A stretch of 27,580 nucleotides of DNA from an archaeon (lineage in GTDB: Archaea > Nanobdellota > Nanobdellia > SCGC-AAA011-G17 > GW2011-AR18), in contig JAHFKB010000012.1 in NCBI GenBank assembly GCA_023245565.1, positions 1-27,580 on the forward strand, written 5' to 3'. The translations under genes and the position numbers were made by a program. A model generated the notes under the pieces. It did not search any database. It was not told where the DNA came from and saw only the letters and a program-made list of their open reading frames with translations. Shown here piece after piece: positions 1 through 6,985 of the stretch. Each line of letters begins with the position of its first letter. Positions within the stretch are counted from its first letter, which is position 1.

Positions 1-687
1 GGTTTATTGGGAGGAGGTTTTGAAGCTGGAGGAATAACTGAGTGCTTTGGAGAGTTTGGTTCAAGCAAGACACAAATAGCACATCAACTAGCAGTAAATA
101 CTCAGTTATCAAAAGAAAAAGGTGGAGCTGAAGGAGTTTGTGTCTACATTGATACTGAAGGAGCATTTAGACCTGAAAGAATAAAACAAATGGCTGAATT
201 TTTAGGATTAGATCCTATACAAATTTTGAAAAATATAAAAGTTGCTAGGGCATTTAATAGTGATCATCAAATGTTATTAGCTGAAAAAGTTGAGGATCTA
301 ATTAAAAATGAAGGATTAAATGTTAAATTAATTATTGTTGACTCTTTAATGTCTCACTTTAGAGCTGATTTTTCTGGAAGGGGACAACTAGCTGATAGAC
401 AACAAAAATTAAACAAACATATGCATGCATTACAAAAAATAGCAACTGCATATAATTTAGTTGTGTATGTAACAAATCAAGTAATGTCAAAACCAGATAC
501 TTTTTTTGGTGATCCAACTGCAGCTATTGGTGGACATATAGTTGGACATAATTCTCAGACAAGAATTTATCTTAGAAAAGGTAAGAAGGGAACTAGAGTT
601 GCTAAATTAATAGATAGTCCTCATTTGGCTGATGGTGAAGTTATTTTTACCATAGAAGAAAGCGGAGTTAAGGATGTTAAAATTTAA
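1..687 (+). CDS. radA: DNA repair/recombination protein RadA, C-terminal part (5' end outside window)
   Basis: This is the ATPase core of the archaeal RecA/Rad51-type recombinase, which forms filaments on single-stranded DNA and drives strand exchange. The frame is open from base 1, so the N-terminal helix-hairpin-helix region lies upstream. The Walker A region reads GEFGSSKTQ (bases 49-75) and Walker B is LIIVDSL (about residue 108). The Rad51-family FRADF(S)GRG segment, the YVTNQV segment and the [23 protein letters not shown] stretch (in two pieces, positions about 178-200) follow in the right order. The Walker A is odd: the Gly normally just before Lys is Ser. A run of T tracts follows the stop. 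Family assignment is secure; the effect of the Ser is unknown. Confidence 0.96.
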   Translation, partial: GLLGGGFEAGGITECFGEFGSSKTQIAHQLAVNTQLSKEKGGAEGVCVYIDTEGAFRPERIKQMAEFLGLDPIQILKNIKVARAFNSDHQMLLAEKVEDLIKNEGLNVKLIIVDSLMSHFRADFSGRGQLADRQQKLNKHMHALQKIATAYNLVVYVTNQVMSKPDTFFGDPTAAIGGHIVGHNSQTRIYLRKGKKGTRVAKLIDSPHLADGEVIFTIEESGVKDVKI

Positions 688-714
688 TTTTTTATTTTTT
701 TATATTTTATTTTT
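688..714 (+). terminator. Oligo-T terminator candidate after radA
   Basis: Three T tracts of 6, 7 and 4 bases separated by single A or ATA follow the radA stop directly. Archaeal RNA polymerase terminates at such T-rich stretches without needing a hairpin. The tract runs into the 3' end of the convergent carS gene. Confidence 0.5.
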
Positions 715-1245
715 ATCTATTTCAAATAAATAACCTAGATATTTTATTAGAAAATGACCTAAGAACCAAATTATTAATGAAAATAATATTATATTGAAAG
801 AATTTAAATAAAAATATATTGTAAATACAAAACCAATTCCACCATTAATTTGATCTAATATAAAAAAACTTTCTCCAGGTTTAAAATTTAATCTTCTTTT
901 TATAAAACTAGCAATAGAATCAAATAATAAAACAAAAAAACCTATTAAGAAACCAAATAATAATATATTAATTCTAGAATAATCTATTAAACTTATTTTA
1001 GAAAATAATATATAATTAGATAAAATTTTCTGCAATAATACAATTATTATACTTCCTAAAATTCCAAAAATAAATCCTCTAAAAGTTTTATTATCACCTA
1101 AAATTCTTTTACCATTAATTTTTTTATAAAAATCAATTGGATAATTTAATTTTTTAAAATATTTTTTAACAAAAACAGGCATTGTATTTGCTATCACAGC
1201 AGGAATAATTAAGTAAATTATACTTAAAATAACTATAAAATTCAT
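700..1245 (-). CDS. carS: CDP-archaeol synthase (CarS, DUF46 family)
   Basis: Predicted CTP:unsaturated archaeal phospholipid cytidylyltransferase, an integral membrane enzyme that activates digeranylgeranylglyceryl phosphate with CTP before polar head groups are added. The 181-residue protein has several hydrophobic segments and the family signatures: ILGDNKTFRG (residues 48-57) and a FDS..SFIKRR..FKPGES...LDQ block (108-132), the conserved cytoplasmic cytidylyltransferase motif. Its ATG overlaps the stop of the upstream glycosyltransferase as ATGA, so the two are translationally coupled; AAAGGAAAC precedes the start as a weak ribosome binding site. Length is typical of the family. Confidence 0.92.
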   Translation of the reverse strand: MNFIVILSIIYLIIPAVIANTMPVFVKKYFKKLNYPIDFYKKINGKRILGDNKTFRGFIFGILGSIIIVLLQKILSNYILFSKISLIDYSRINILLFGFLIGFFVLLFDSIASFIKRRLNFKPGESFFILDQINGGIGFVFTIYFYLNSFNIILFSLIIWFLGHFLIKYLGYLFEIDKNKI

Positions 1246-2291
1246 TTTGTTTCCTTTCTTATTAACATATCTAGCAGATGAAATGCCTCTTCATTATCCC
1301 ATTTATTTACCTTATCAAAATGATATTTTTTTAAATTCATTATAAATTCAACTACATGATTTTCATTTAAATCATCATAGAATTCACCTAATTTATTTTC
1401 TTTAATATATAGTGCATTTAATATTTGTTCAAAATGTTTTTTAATTGGTACTACTAAAACTGGTTTTTTTAAACATAGTGCTTCGCTAATTAGAGTGAAG
1501 CCACCATTTGTTATAACTGCTTTACAATTTATTAAGTCATTTAGATATTCTTTATCATCATTAAATTTTTTAAAAACTAAGTTTCCAGTAGTTTGATTTT
1601 TATCAAAGCCATAGACTATAAATTTATAATTAATTCTTTTTAGAATTTCTATTAATTTATCATAACTTTTTGTTGATTGATATACAAAAATATAATTATC
1701 TGATTTTGGTTTTGCATTTAAAATCTCATTTCTAACTATTGGTTTTATTTGAAATAGGTTTGTTTTATTTTCTATTTTAGTTCCTGGCAAAGTCATAACT
1801 AAATAATACTTTGTTTTAAAAATTATAGCTTTTATAATCATTAATGCTTTAATATAACTAAATCTATATCTTTCAGGGAACTTATATTTTCCATAAATTA
1901 AATAATGCTGATTATTTATGCTTATTGAGGGAATATTTTTTTCATTTGCAATATAACTAGTAAAAGATTCCATATCTGAAATAAAAATATCTGGTTTAAA
2001 TTCTTCAATTGCTTCTTTTACTTCTATTAATTTTTCATAAGTTTTTTTAGAAGCTTTTTGTAAGTTTTTAATTATTGTTTGAAAGTTTAAAACTGAATTT
2101 TGTTCAAAAACTAATTCTAAACCTTCAATACTATAAAGATTATTGTAATAATTTTTATAATAATTATAAACTTGATTGCTAGTAATTATTAATATTTTAT
2201 GTCCTTCTTTTTTTAAATGGTCTATTACTACTTTACTTCGTATTGCGTGACCAAAACCTACACTTACAACTCCAAAAACTATTCTAGCCAT
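1242..2291 (-). CDS. GT28/MurG-like glycosyltransferase (MJ1255-type)
   Basis: A 349-residue GT-B fold glycosyltransferase. The N-terminus has the nucleotide-fold start and a GFGHAIRS loop (residues 12-19), as in glycosyltransferases that bind a lipid or glycan acceptor there. The C-terminal half has the donor-binding block NGGFTLISEALCLKKPVL (about 261-278), a typical UDP-sugar site of the GT28 group. The pattern resembles the archaeal MJ1255 family. It is co-transcribed with carS (4-nt overlap), which suggests that it glycosylates a lipid or lipid-linked carrier; the acceptor is inferred only. A weak AAATAAG-type TATA element lies about 26 nt upstream of the ATG. Confidence 0.8.
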   Translation of the reverse strand: MARIVFGVVSVGFGHAIRSKVVIDHLKKEGHKILIITSNQVYNYYKNYYNNLYSIEGLELVFEQNSVLNFQTIIKNLQKASKKTYEKLIEVKEAIEEFKPDIFISDMESFTSYIANEKNIPSISINNQHYLIYGKYKFPERYRFSYIKALMIIKAIIFKTKYYLVMTLPGTKIENKTNLFQIKPIVRNEILNAKPKSDNYIFVYQSTKSYDKLIEILKRINYKFIVYGFDKNQTTGNLVFKKFNDDKEYLNDLINCKAVITNGGFTLISEALCLKKPVLVVPIKKHFEQILNALYIKENKLGEFYDDLNENHVVEFIMNLKKYHFDKVNKWDNEEAFHLLDMLIRKETK

Positions 2292-2336
2292 CTTTTAAGA
2301 ATTATTTACCTCTTATTTATTTTTAGTATCGTTAAC

Positions 2337-2345
2337 TTTATAAAG
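2337..2345 (+). promoter_or_regulatory. TATA box for zinc ribbon-aEF1beta operon
   Basis: TTTATAAAG is centred 27 nt before the ATG at 2368, the archaeal TATA-to-start distance. This implies a leaderless transcript and excludes the upstream GTG at 2356 as the start. Confidence 0.7.
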
Positions 2346-2367
2346 ATTTGTAAATGTGCTTCATTTA

Positions 2368-2541
2368 ATGGTAAAAGAATTAAATTGTAATTCATGCAAT
2401 ACTAAAATAACTAATTTAGTTGGTTCTGTAAGATTTAAATGCCCTAAATGTGGTGAAAGTGAGATTGTTAGATGTGCTCATTGTAAAAAAATAGTTGCTA
2501 GATATAATTGTCCTTTATGTAATTTTACTGGTCCTAACTGA
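2368..2541 (+). CDS. Zinc-ribbon RNA-binding protein (DUF1610-like)
   Basis: A 57-residue protein made almost entirely of Cys pairs: CNSC near the N-terminus, CPKC in the middle, then CAHC and CPLC at the C-terminus, enough for two zinc ribbons. Archaeal proteins of this type are commonly encoded directly upstream of elongation factor 1-beta, exactly as here (9-nt gap). The function is not established; translation or RNA binding is inferred from position and fold. I chose the ATG at 2368 over a GTG at 2356 because the TATA box at 2337-2345 then sits 27 nt upstream. Confidence 0.85.
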   Translation: MVKELNCNSCNTKITNLVGSVRFKCPKCGESEIVRCAHCKKIVARYNCPLCNFTGPN

Positions 2542-2550
2542 GATTTTAAA

Positions 2551-2826
2551 ATGGCAAAGATGTTTATTACTATAAAAATAATGCCTGATGATCCTGAAAG
2601 AGATTTACAAGAAATAAGAATTAAAACTAAAGAAGTCTCTGATAATTTTGGAGCTGAATTATTGGATAAAGATGAAATTGAACCTGTAGCATTTGGATTA
2701 AAAGCTTTAAAATTAGTTTTTTATTTAGATGAGAATAAAGGTTCTGATGATCTTGCTAATGAAATTGCTTCTATTGAAGGTGTTAGTTCTGCTGAAGTTA
2801 TTGATATGAGAAGGGCTGTTGGTTAA
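2551..2826 (+). CDS. ef1b: Translation elongation factor 1-beta (aEF1B)
   Basis: Guanine nucleotide exchange factor that recycles aEF1A-GDP to the GTP form during elongation. The 91-residue length and the sequence fit the family along its whole length: a MPDDPERDL start, the EIEPVAFGLKALKL core strand (about residues 42-55) that contacts EF1A, and the EGVSSAEVIDMRRAVG end. It is the second gene of an operon with a zinc-ribbon protein and no separate TATA box is visible in the 9-nt gap. Confidence 0.95.
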   Translation: MAKMFITIKIMPDDPERDLQEIRIKTKEVSDNFGAELLDKDEIEPVAFGLKALKLVFYLDENKGSDDLANEIASIEGVSSAEVIDMRRAVG

Positions 2827-2827
2827 A

Positions 2828-2835
2828 TTTATTAA
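2828..2835 (+). promoter_or_regulatory. TATA-like element for membrane protein at 2857
   Basis: TTTATTAA begins right at the aEF1-beta stop and is centred about 26 nt before the ATG at 2857, consistent with a separate leaderless transcript. Confidence 0.45.
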
Positions 2836-2856
2836 TTATTAAATTCTTTAGATTTT

Positions 2857-3300
2857 ATGCAAATCTTATTAATTTTTTTAGTTGTTTGGGTAGCGATGAT
2901 TGCTCATTCTTTTTGGGAATCTTCTGTTGAAGGAAAAAATGCTTGGGGTAAAAATAAGTATGGGTGGAATTTAAAATTAGCTAAGAATTTATCATTAACA
3001 AGATATCATTTTTGGTTATTTGTTGTTTATATGCCTTTAATTTTTATATTGTTGCCTTTAGTTGTTACTGGATTTAGTATTAAATTATTTGGAATTTTAT
3101 TATCTGCTTATTTTTCAGGAATAGTTATAGAAGATTTTTTCTGGTTTATAGTTAATACAGAAATTAAATTTAAAGACTCTTGGAATCCTAAATTTGCTTC
3201 TTATTATCCATGGATAGGTTTTGGAAAATATAAAGTTCCTTTATTTTATGTTTTAGGATTTAGTATTGCTGTAGTAATTTATTTTTTATTAGTTAAATAA
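2857..3300 (+). CDS. Small integral membrane protein of unknown function
   Basis: A 147-residue protein with about four transmembrane segments (approximately 1-17, 51-72, 76-99, 127-145). I cannot name the family. Polar and aromatic residues cluster in a way that looks constrained: AHSFWESSVEGKNAWGKNKYGW (about 16-37, in pieces), a TRYHFW loop before the second segment, and EDFFWFIVN at the end of the third. His, Glu and Asp lying near the membrane face could form a metal or head-group site, but this is inference. It has its own TATA-like element. The end abuts a convergent methyltransferase gene with a 2-nt gap. Confidence 0.75.
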   Translation: MQILLIFLVVWVAMIAHSFWESSVEGKNAWGKNKYGWNLKLAKNLSLTRYHFWLFVVYMPLIFILLPLVVTGFSIKLFGILLSAYFSGIVIEDFFWFIVNTEIKFKDSWNPKFASYYPWIGFGKYKVPLFYVLGFSIAVVIYFLLVK

Positions 3301-3302
3301 TT

Positions 3303-3872
3303 TTATTTTATACAATGATAAATAAATGCTGGTGGAAGATTTTTCCATACAATTTCTGTTTTATTTACTTGTGAAAAAAATTTATTTAGAAGTTTTTTAA
3401 ATCTTATTCCATTTGGAAGCAATAAGTCTTGAAGATATGCATATGTAAGAAATTCTCCTTTTGGTTTTAAAGATCTATCTATTGAATTTAATAGTTTTAG
3501 TGTGTCTCCTTTGCTAAATGTTGTCCATGGTAAACTTGAAATAATTGCATCACATTTTTTAATTTTATTTTTTTTAAGATATTTTCCTATATTAATTGCA
3601 GAATCTTGATAGATTTTAACTTGTGGGTAATTTTTTCTTATTAAATTTGTAAAATTTGGGTTTGTTTCTAATGTAAAAAAAGAACATTTTTCTGGAATTT
3701 TATTAAGAATTTTCTTTGTAAAAACACCTGTTCCAGGACCAAGCTCTACAACAGAATTACAATTTGATAAATTAGTAGTATTTGTTATTAGGTCTGCAAG
3801 ATTTTTTGATGAAGGATATATTGCGCCAGTTTCTACAGGATGTAAAATAGATTGTTTTATGAATTCTAACAT
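3303..3872 (-). CDS. SAM-dependent methyltransferase, PmtA-like (phospholipid N-methyltransferase/KsgA-type)
   Basis: A 189-residue class I methyltransferase. The N-terminal HPVETGAIYPSSKNLA (residues 11-26) is the signature of bacterial PmtA-type phospholipid methyltransferases, which read similar to 'GAI.PSS..L'. The SAM-binding loop is ELGPGTGVFT (43-52), an acidic residue follows at the end of strand 2, and SSLPW (112-116) is the active-site motif of this group. The likely substrate is an amino-headed phospholipid, which fits the other lipid genes nearby, but RNA or a small molecule cannot be excluded. A TATA box lies 26 nt upstream. Confidence 0.8.
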   Translation of the reverse strand: MLEFIKQSILHPVETGAIYPSSKNLADLITNTTNLSNCNSVVELGPGTGVFTKKILNKIPEKCSFFTLETNPNFTNLIRKNYPQVKIYQDSAINIGKYLKKNKIKKCDAIISSLPWTTFSKGDTLKLLNSIDRSLKPKGEFLTYAYLQDLLLPNGIRFKKLLNKFFSQVNKTEIVWKNLPPAFIYHCIK

Positions 3873-3893
3873 AAAATAAGCTTTATATTATTC

Positions 3894-3902
3894 TTTATAA
3901 AA
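3894..3902 (-). promoter_or_regulatory. TATA box for methyltransferase gene
   Basis: On the minus strand TTTTATAAAG is centred 26 nt before the ATG at 3872. Confidence 0.6.
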
Positions 3903-3957
3903 TTATTGTAGTGATCTTTCATAAAAACAATTTATAATATTGAAATAAATACTAAGA

Positions 3958-3966
3958 TTTATTAAG
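3958..3966 (+). promoter_or_regulatory. TATA-like element for HIT-like gene
   Basis: TTTATTAAG is centred 25 nt before the ATG at 3987, implying a leaderless transcript. Confidence 0.5.
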
Positions 3967-3986
3967 TTTTAAGTTTAATCCTACAT

Positions 3987-4592
3987 ATGTCAAAATTAAC
4001 AAAAGAACAATTAGCTGAAGTACAAGAATATATTCAATCTTTACCTGAAGAAGAAAGAGAACCAAAATTAAAAGAGATAATGACTCAATTTGAAGAACAA
4101 ACCCCTCAATGTCCTTTTTGTTTAATGAGTGAAGGAAAGATACAAACAACAAGAGTTTATGAAGATGAAAGTTTTCTAGCTGTTTTAGAAATTAACCCTG
4201 TAAATAAAGGCCATACAATATTATTTACTAAAAGACATATTAAGTCTTTTGGAGATTTTAATGATTTAGAAATAGAAAATATAGGTAAAATTATGAAAAA
4301 ATTAAGTGTTAGTGTAAGTAAATTTGGAGAAGGAATAAATATTATTGATTCTGAGGGGAAATTATCTGGACAAAGATTTGAACATTTTACAATTAATTTT
4401 ATTCCTAGAATTAAGGATGATAATGTTAAAATTGGATGGCAAGGAAAACCTAGTAATGAAGAAGAATTAAATAAAGTAAGAGAATTAATTATTGAAGGAA
4501 TACCTAAAGATAAGCCTAAAGTTGTTAGTACTCCTATTGATGAAGAAAAATTAAAGAGAGAATTTAGTAAATTTAAGAAAAATTTACCTTAA
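3987..4592 (+). CDS. HIT-fold protein with degenerate catalytic triad
   Basis: A 201-residue protein. After an N-terminal helical extension (1-38) comes a zinc-type HIT domain: CPFC (C42, C45), a GHTILFTKRH strand (75-84), and the histidine-triad region GQRFEHFTINFIPR (128-141). The expected HxHxH is HxTxN: the first His (H133) remains, the nucleophilic second His is Thr135 and the third is Asn137. In zinc-containing relatives such as GalT the first His is a zinc ligand and the second the nucleophile, so zinc binding may survive without hydrolysis or transfer. The C-terminal tail (155-201) is charged and helical. The 3' end overlaps the convergent gene by 9 bp. The HIT fold is well supported; the role is unknown, perhaps nucleotide binding. 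Confidence 0.82.
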   Translation: MSKLTKEQLAEVQEYIQSLPEEEREPKLKEIMTQFEEQTPQCPFCLMSEGKIQTTRVYEDESFLAVLEINPVNKGHTILFTKRHIKSFGDFNDLEIENIGKIMKKLSVSVSKFGEGINIIDSEGKLSGQRFEHFTINFIPRIKDDNVKIGWQGKPSNEEELNKVRELIIEGIPKDKPKVVSTPIDEEKLKREFSKFKKNLP

Positions 4593-4922
4593 ATTGTTTA
4601 AATTTTTTAATAATATTTTATATGCGTGATAACAAAGTCTTAAAGCTTGGTCTAATTTTGCATTTGTTTTTTTTGAGTTATTTTTAATTTCAGCATTTAA
4701 TGATATGGCAAGATCTTCTATTTTTATTGATAGAGTTTTTATTACATTTGTATTTAATTGATTTTTAGATTCTTGATCTAAATTAAATATTGTACTTCTT
4801 AATTTTGGTAGTTCATCTAACGCATTAGAAAAATTAGTTGAATTTATAAAAGATTCTATTGATTTAAAATTATTATTTAAACTTGCAATTTTATCTTTTA
4901 TTTTTTTTATATCTCTAATCAT
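4584..4922 (-). CDS. Hypothetical alpha-helical protein
   Basis: A 112-residue, Lys/Asn/Leu-rich protein predicted to be nearly all helix, with heptad-like spacing of Ile and Leu that suggests a coiled coil or helical bundle. No family recognised. A real gene is supported by the TATA box TTTATATAA centred about 26 nt before the ATG and by codon use like its neighbours. Its 3' end overlaps the HIT-like gene by 9 bp. Confidence 0.65.
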   Translation of the reverse strand: MIRDIKKIKDKIASLNNNFKSIESFINSTNFSNALDELPKLRSTIFNLDQESKNQLNTNVIKTLSIKIEDLAISLNAEIKNNSKKTNAKLDQALRLCYHAYKILLKNLNNLR

Positions 4923-4942
4923 ATTGTTTTAGATTTATATTA

Positions 4943-4952
4943 TTATATAAAT
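4943..4952 (-). promoter_or_regulatory. TATA box for helical protein gene
   Basis: Minus-strand ATTTATATAA is centred about 26 nt before the ATG at 4922. Confidence 0.55.
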
Positions 4953-4961
4953 ATTCTTATA

Positions 4962-5822
4962 TTAAATTAACATTAATATTACATCTCCAAATACTATTGA
5001 AACTATAAAACCTATTAAAAAACTAGGGACAAATGGAATTCCTTCTTTAATTAAAACTTCTTTAATATTATTTTTCTTTAAACTAATTATATCTTCTTTT
5101 GTTAGACCAATATTTCTAGTTTTACAAATTAGTTTTTTGTTTTTATATATTGAATTAACTAACCAATCACCTTCTGTTAATTTATTAACATCTATATTTT
5201 TGTATAGAGAGATATTTTCAATAATTCTTATCAGAGAAATTAAACAAGCTCCTATTAATATTACTATAAAAAAAGGGATTAAAATTTTATATAATCCTTT
5301 ATTTAGAATTATTAGACTTAATATTATTAGAACTAAAACTATTGGAGTTATTATTTTAATTTCTTTAAATTTGTATTTTTTAAATTCTTTTAAAAAGTTT
5401 TTATGGTTTTTTATTCCTAAGAATAATGAATAGATAATTCCATAAATTAATCCTGCAATTAATATATTTATAATAAAAGTTGCTAAAAATGGTAAAGTGT
5501 TTACTGTTTCAAAGTATTTTATCGGATTATAATTTCCAAACATAGCTCCTAGACCCATTAATAATTTACTATCTCCTCCCCCCCATTGTTTTGTGTAATA
5601 CATTAAACTTCCAAAACCAAAACCAATTGCTAAACCAATTAAACCATATAAAATATAAGAAAATTCTTTAGTAATTATTGAATAAATTAATCTTGAACCT
5701 ATACCAATAGATATTAATGAGTAATTTAACCAATCTGGAACTTCTCTTTTTTTTATATCTACTATTGTTGCAAAAATAATCCAAATTAAACTTATAATTA
5801 TTAAAAAATACCAAAATACCAT
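4962..5822 (-). CDS. Archaeal A24 family prepilin/preflagellin peptidase
   Basis: An integral membrane aspartyl protease that removes class III signal peptides from archaeal pilins and archaellins on the cytoplasmic face. The 286-residue protein has about six or more membrane segments and both catalytic Asp motifs: VDIKKREVPDWLNY (D22) and GGGDSKLLMGLGA (GxGD, D84). A soluble loop (about 200-255) followed by KEGIPFVPSFL and a final membrane segment is the archaeal-type C-terminal extension. It lies about 2 kb from a pilin-like gene (7840-9045) that it could process. Its transcript appears to start from a TATA box shared with the divergent geranylgeranyl reductase. Confidence 0.92.
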   Translation of the reverse strand: MVFWYFLIIISLIWIIFATIVDIKKREVPDWLNYSLISIGIGSRLIYSIITKEFSYILYGLIGLAIGFGFGSLMYYTKQWGGGDSKLLMGLGAMFGNYNPIKYFETVNTLPFLATFIINILIAGLIYGIIYSLFLGIKNHKNFLKEFKKYKFKEIKIITPIVLVLIILSLIILNKGLYKILIPFFIVILIGACLISLIRIIENISLYKNIDVNKLTEGDWLVNSIYKNKKLICKTRNIGLTKEDIISLKKNNIKEVLIKEGIPFVPSFLIGFIVSIVFGDVILMLI

Positions 5823-5842
5823 ATAGATTTCTGATTAATTAT

Positions 5843-5852
5843 CTTTATAAAT
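5843..5852. promoter_or_regulatory. Single TATA box shared by two divergent genes
   Basis: CTTTATAAAT sits at the middle of a 50-nt intergenic space. Its centre is 26 nt from the ATG at 5822 (minus) and 25 nt from the ATG at 5873 (plus). No other TATA-like element lies at the right distance for either gene. Confidence 0.65.
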
Positions 5853-5872
5853 ATTTGTTAGACTTTATTAAT

Positions 5873-6946
5873 ATGATATCTATAATTGGCGCAGGTCCAG
5901 CAGGAAGTTATTCTGCATATTTATTAGCTAAAGATGGATATGAAGTTCGTGTTTATGAAGAACATAAACAAATTGGAAATCCTATTCAATGTAGCGGAGT
6001 TATAACTCCTGCTTTAGATGGTTTATTAAAAATTAGAAAAAACATTATTGTAAATAAAATTAAAAAATTTAGATTTTATTCTCCTAATGGAAAATTCTTT
6101 GAGATAGATATAAAACCAGATTATATTTTTGATAGGGGGGAATTAGATAGGTATGTTGCTTCATTAGCTCAAGATGCTGGTGCTAAATTCTTAACTGAAA
6201 AAAAATTTTTAGATTTTGAGAAAAATAAAGATAAATTAAAATTAAAATTCAATGATGGTTTTATTAATACTGAAAAATTAATTGGAGCTGATGGCCCTTA
6301 TTCTCAAGTCGCAAAAAGTGCTGGACTATTTGGAACTAGGAAATATATTACTGGAATGCAAGCAAGATGTAAAATACCTGAACATGATAAAGAAGTTACT
6401 GATATTTTTTTAGGTTATGGTGAATTTGCTTGGTTAATTCCTGAAAATGAAAATGTTGCAAGAATAGGTTTAGTTTCTGAAAAAAATCCCACTGAAGAAT
6501 TTAAAAAATTAATTCAGAGATGCAATGCTAACTTTATAAGTTATCAAAGTGGAATGATTCCTTTATATAATTCTAAAATTAAAACTCAAAAAAATAATGT
6601 ATATTTAATTGGGGATGCAGCAACACAAGTTAAAGCTTCAACTCATGGTGGCATATTGTATAGTATGCTAGCTGGTAAAGCATTACATCAATCTATAAAA
6701 GAAGATAAAAGCTATGAAAAATTATGGAAAAAAGAAATTGGATTTAATTTATGGTTAAATCTTAAGATAAGAAATACTTTAATTAATTTTAATGAAAAAG
6801 ACTATAATAAATTAGTTGAATATTTTACTCAAGAAAAATTAAAAAAAATATTATCTAACAATGTAAGAGATTTTCCTAGTAAATTTTTGTTAAATATGCT
6901 AATGAAAGAGCCTAGACTTTTAAGATATTCTTTGAAAGCATTGTAA
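5873..6946 (+). CDS. Geranylgeranyl reductase family FAD-dependent oxidoreductase
   Basis: Likely digeranylgeranylglycerophospholipid reductase, which saturates the isoprenoid chains of archaeal membrane lipids. The 357-residue protein opens with the dinucleotide-binding motif GAGPAGSYSAYLL and an acidic strand end VRVYEEH. It has the family Cys motif GNPIQCSGVI, an IGADGPYSQVAK segment and the second FAD motif IGDAATQVKASTHGGI before a hydrophobic helix. I start at ATG 5873, where the Rossmann strand begins and a TATA box is 25 nt upstream; an in-frame TTG at 5855 is less likely. Related enzymes act on other isoprenoids such as menaquinone, so the substrate is inferred. CarS lies 4 kb away. 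Confidence 0.9.
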   Translation: MISIIGAGPAGSYSAYLLAKDGYEVRVYEEHKQIGNPIQCSGVITPALDGLLKIRKNIIVNKIKKFRFYSPNGKFFEIDIKPDYIFDRGELDRYVASLAQDAGAKFLTEKKFLDFEKNKDKLKLKFNDGFINTEKLIGADGPYSQVAKSAGLFGTRKYITGMQARCKIPEHDKEVTDIFLGYGEFAWLIPENENVARIGLVSEKNPTEEFKKLIQRCNANFISYQSGMIPLYNSKIKTQKNNVYLIGDAATQVKASTHGGILYSMLAGKALHQSIKEDKSYEKLWKKEIGFNLWLNLKIRNTLINFNEKDYNKLVEYFTQEKLKKILSNNVRDFPSKFLLNMLMKEPRLLRYSLKAL

Positions 6947-6954
6947 TAATTAGA

Positions 6955-6963
6955 TTTATATAA
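6955..6963 (+). promoter_or_regulatory. TATA box of the envelope cassette (first gene)
   Basis: TTTATATAA is centred 27 nt before the ATG at 6986. Confidence 0.6.
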
Positions 6964-6985
6964 TAGTTTAACTTTTAAAATTTTT

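Noticed and set aside
5137..5433. Plus-strand frame of 98 codons antisense to the prepilin peptidase
   Set aside because: Antisense to a well-supported membrane protein gene; low-complexity Ile-rich translation typical of AT-rich shadow frames.
5855..5872. Upstream TTG start for geranylgeranyl reductase
   Set aside because: The TATA box at 5843-5852 would overlap the initiation region of such a start; ATG 5873 fits both the Rossmann motif and promoter spacing.
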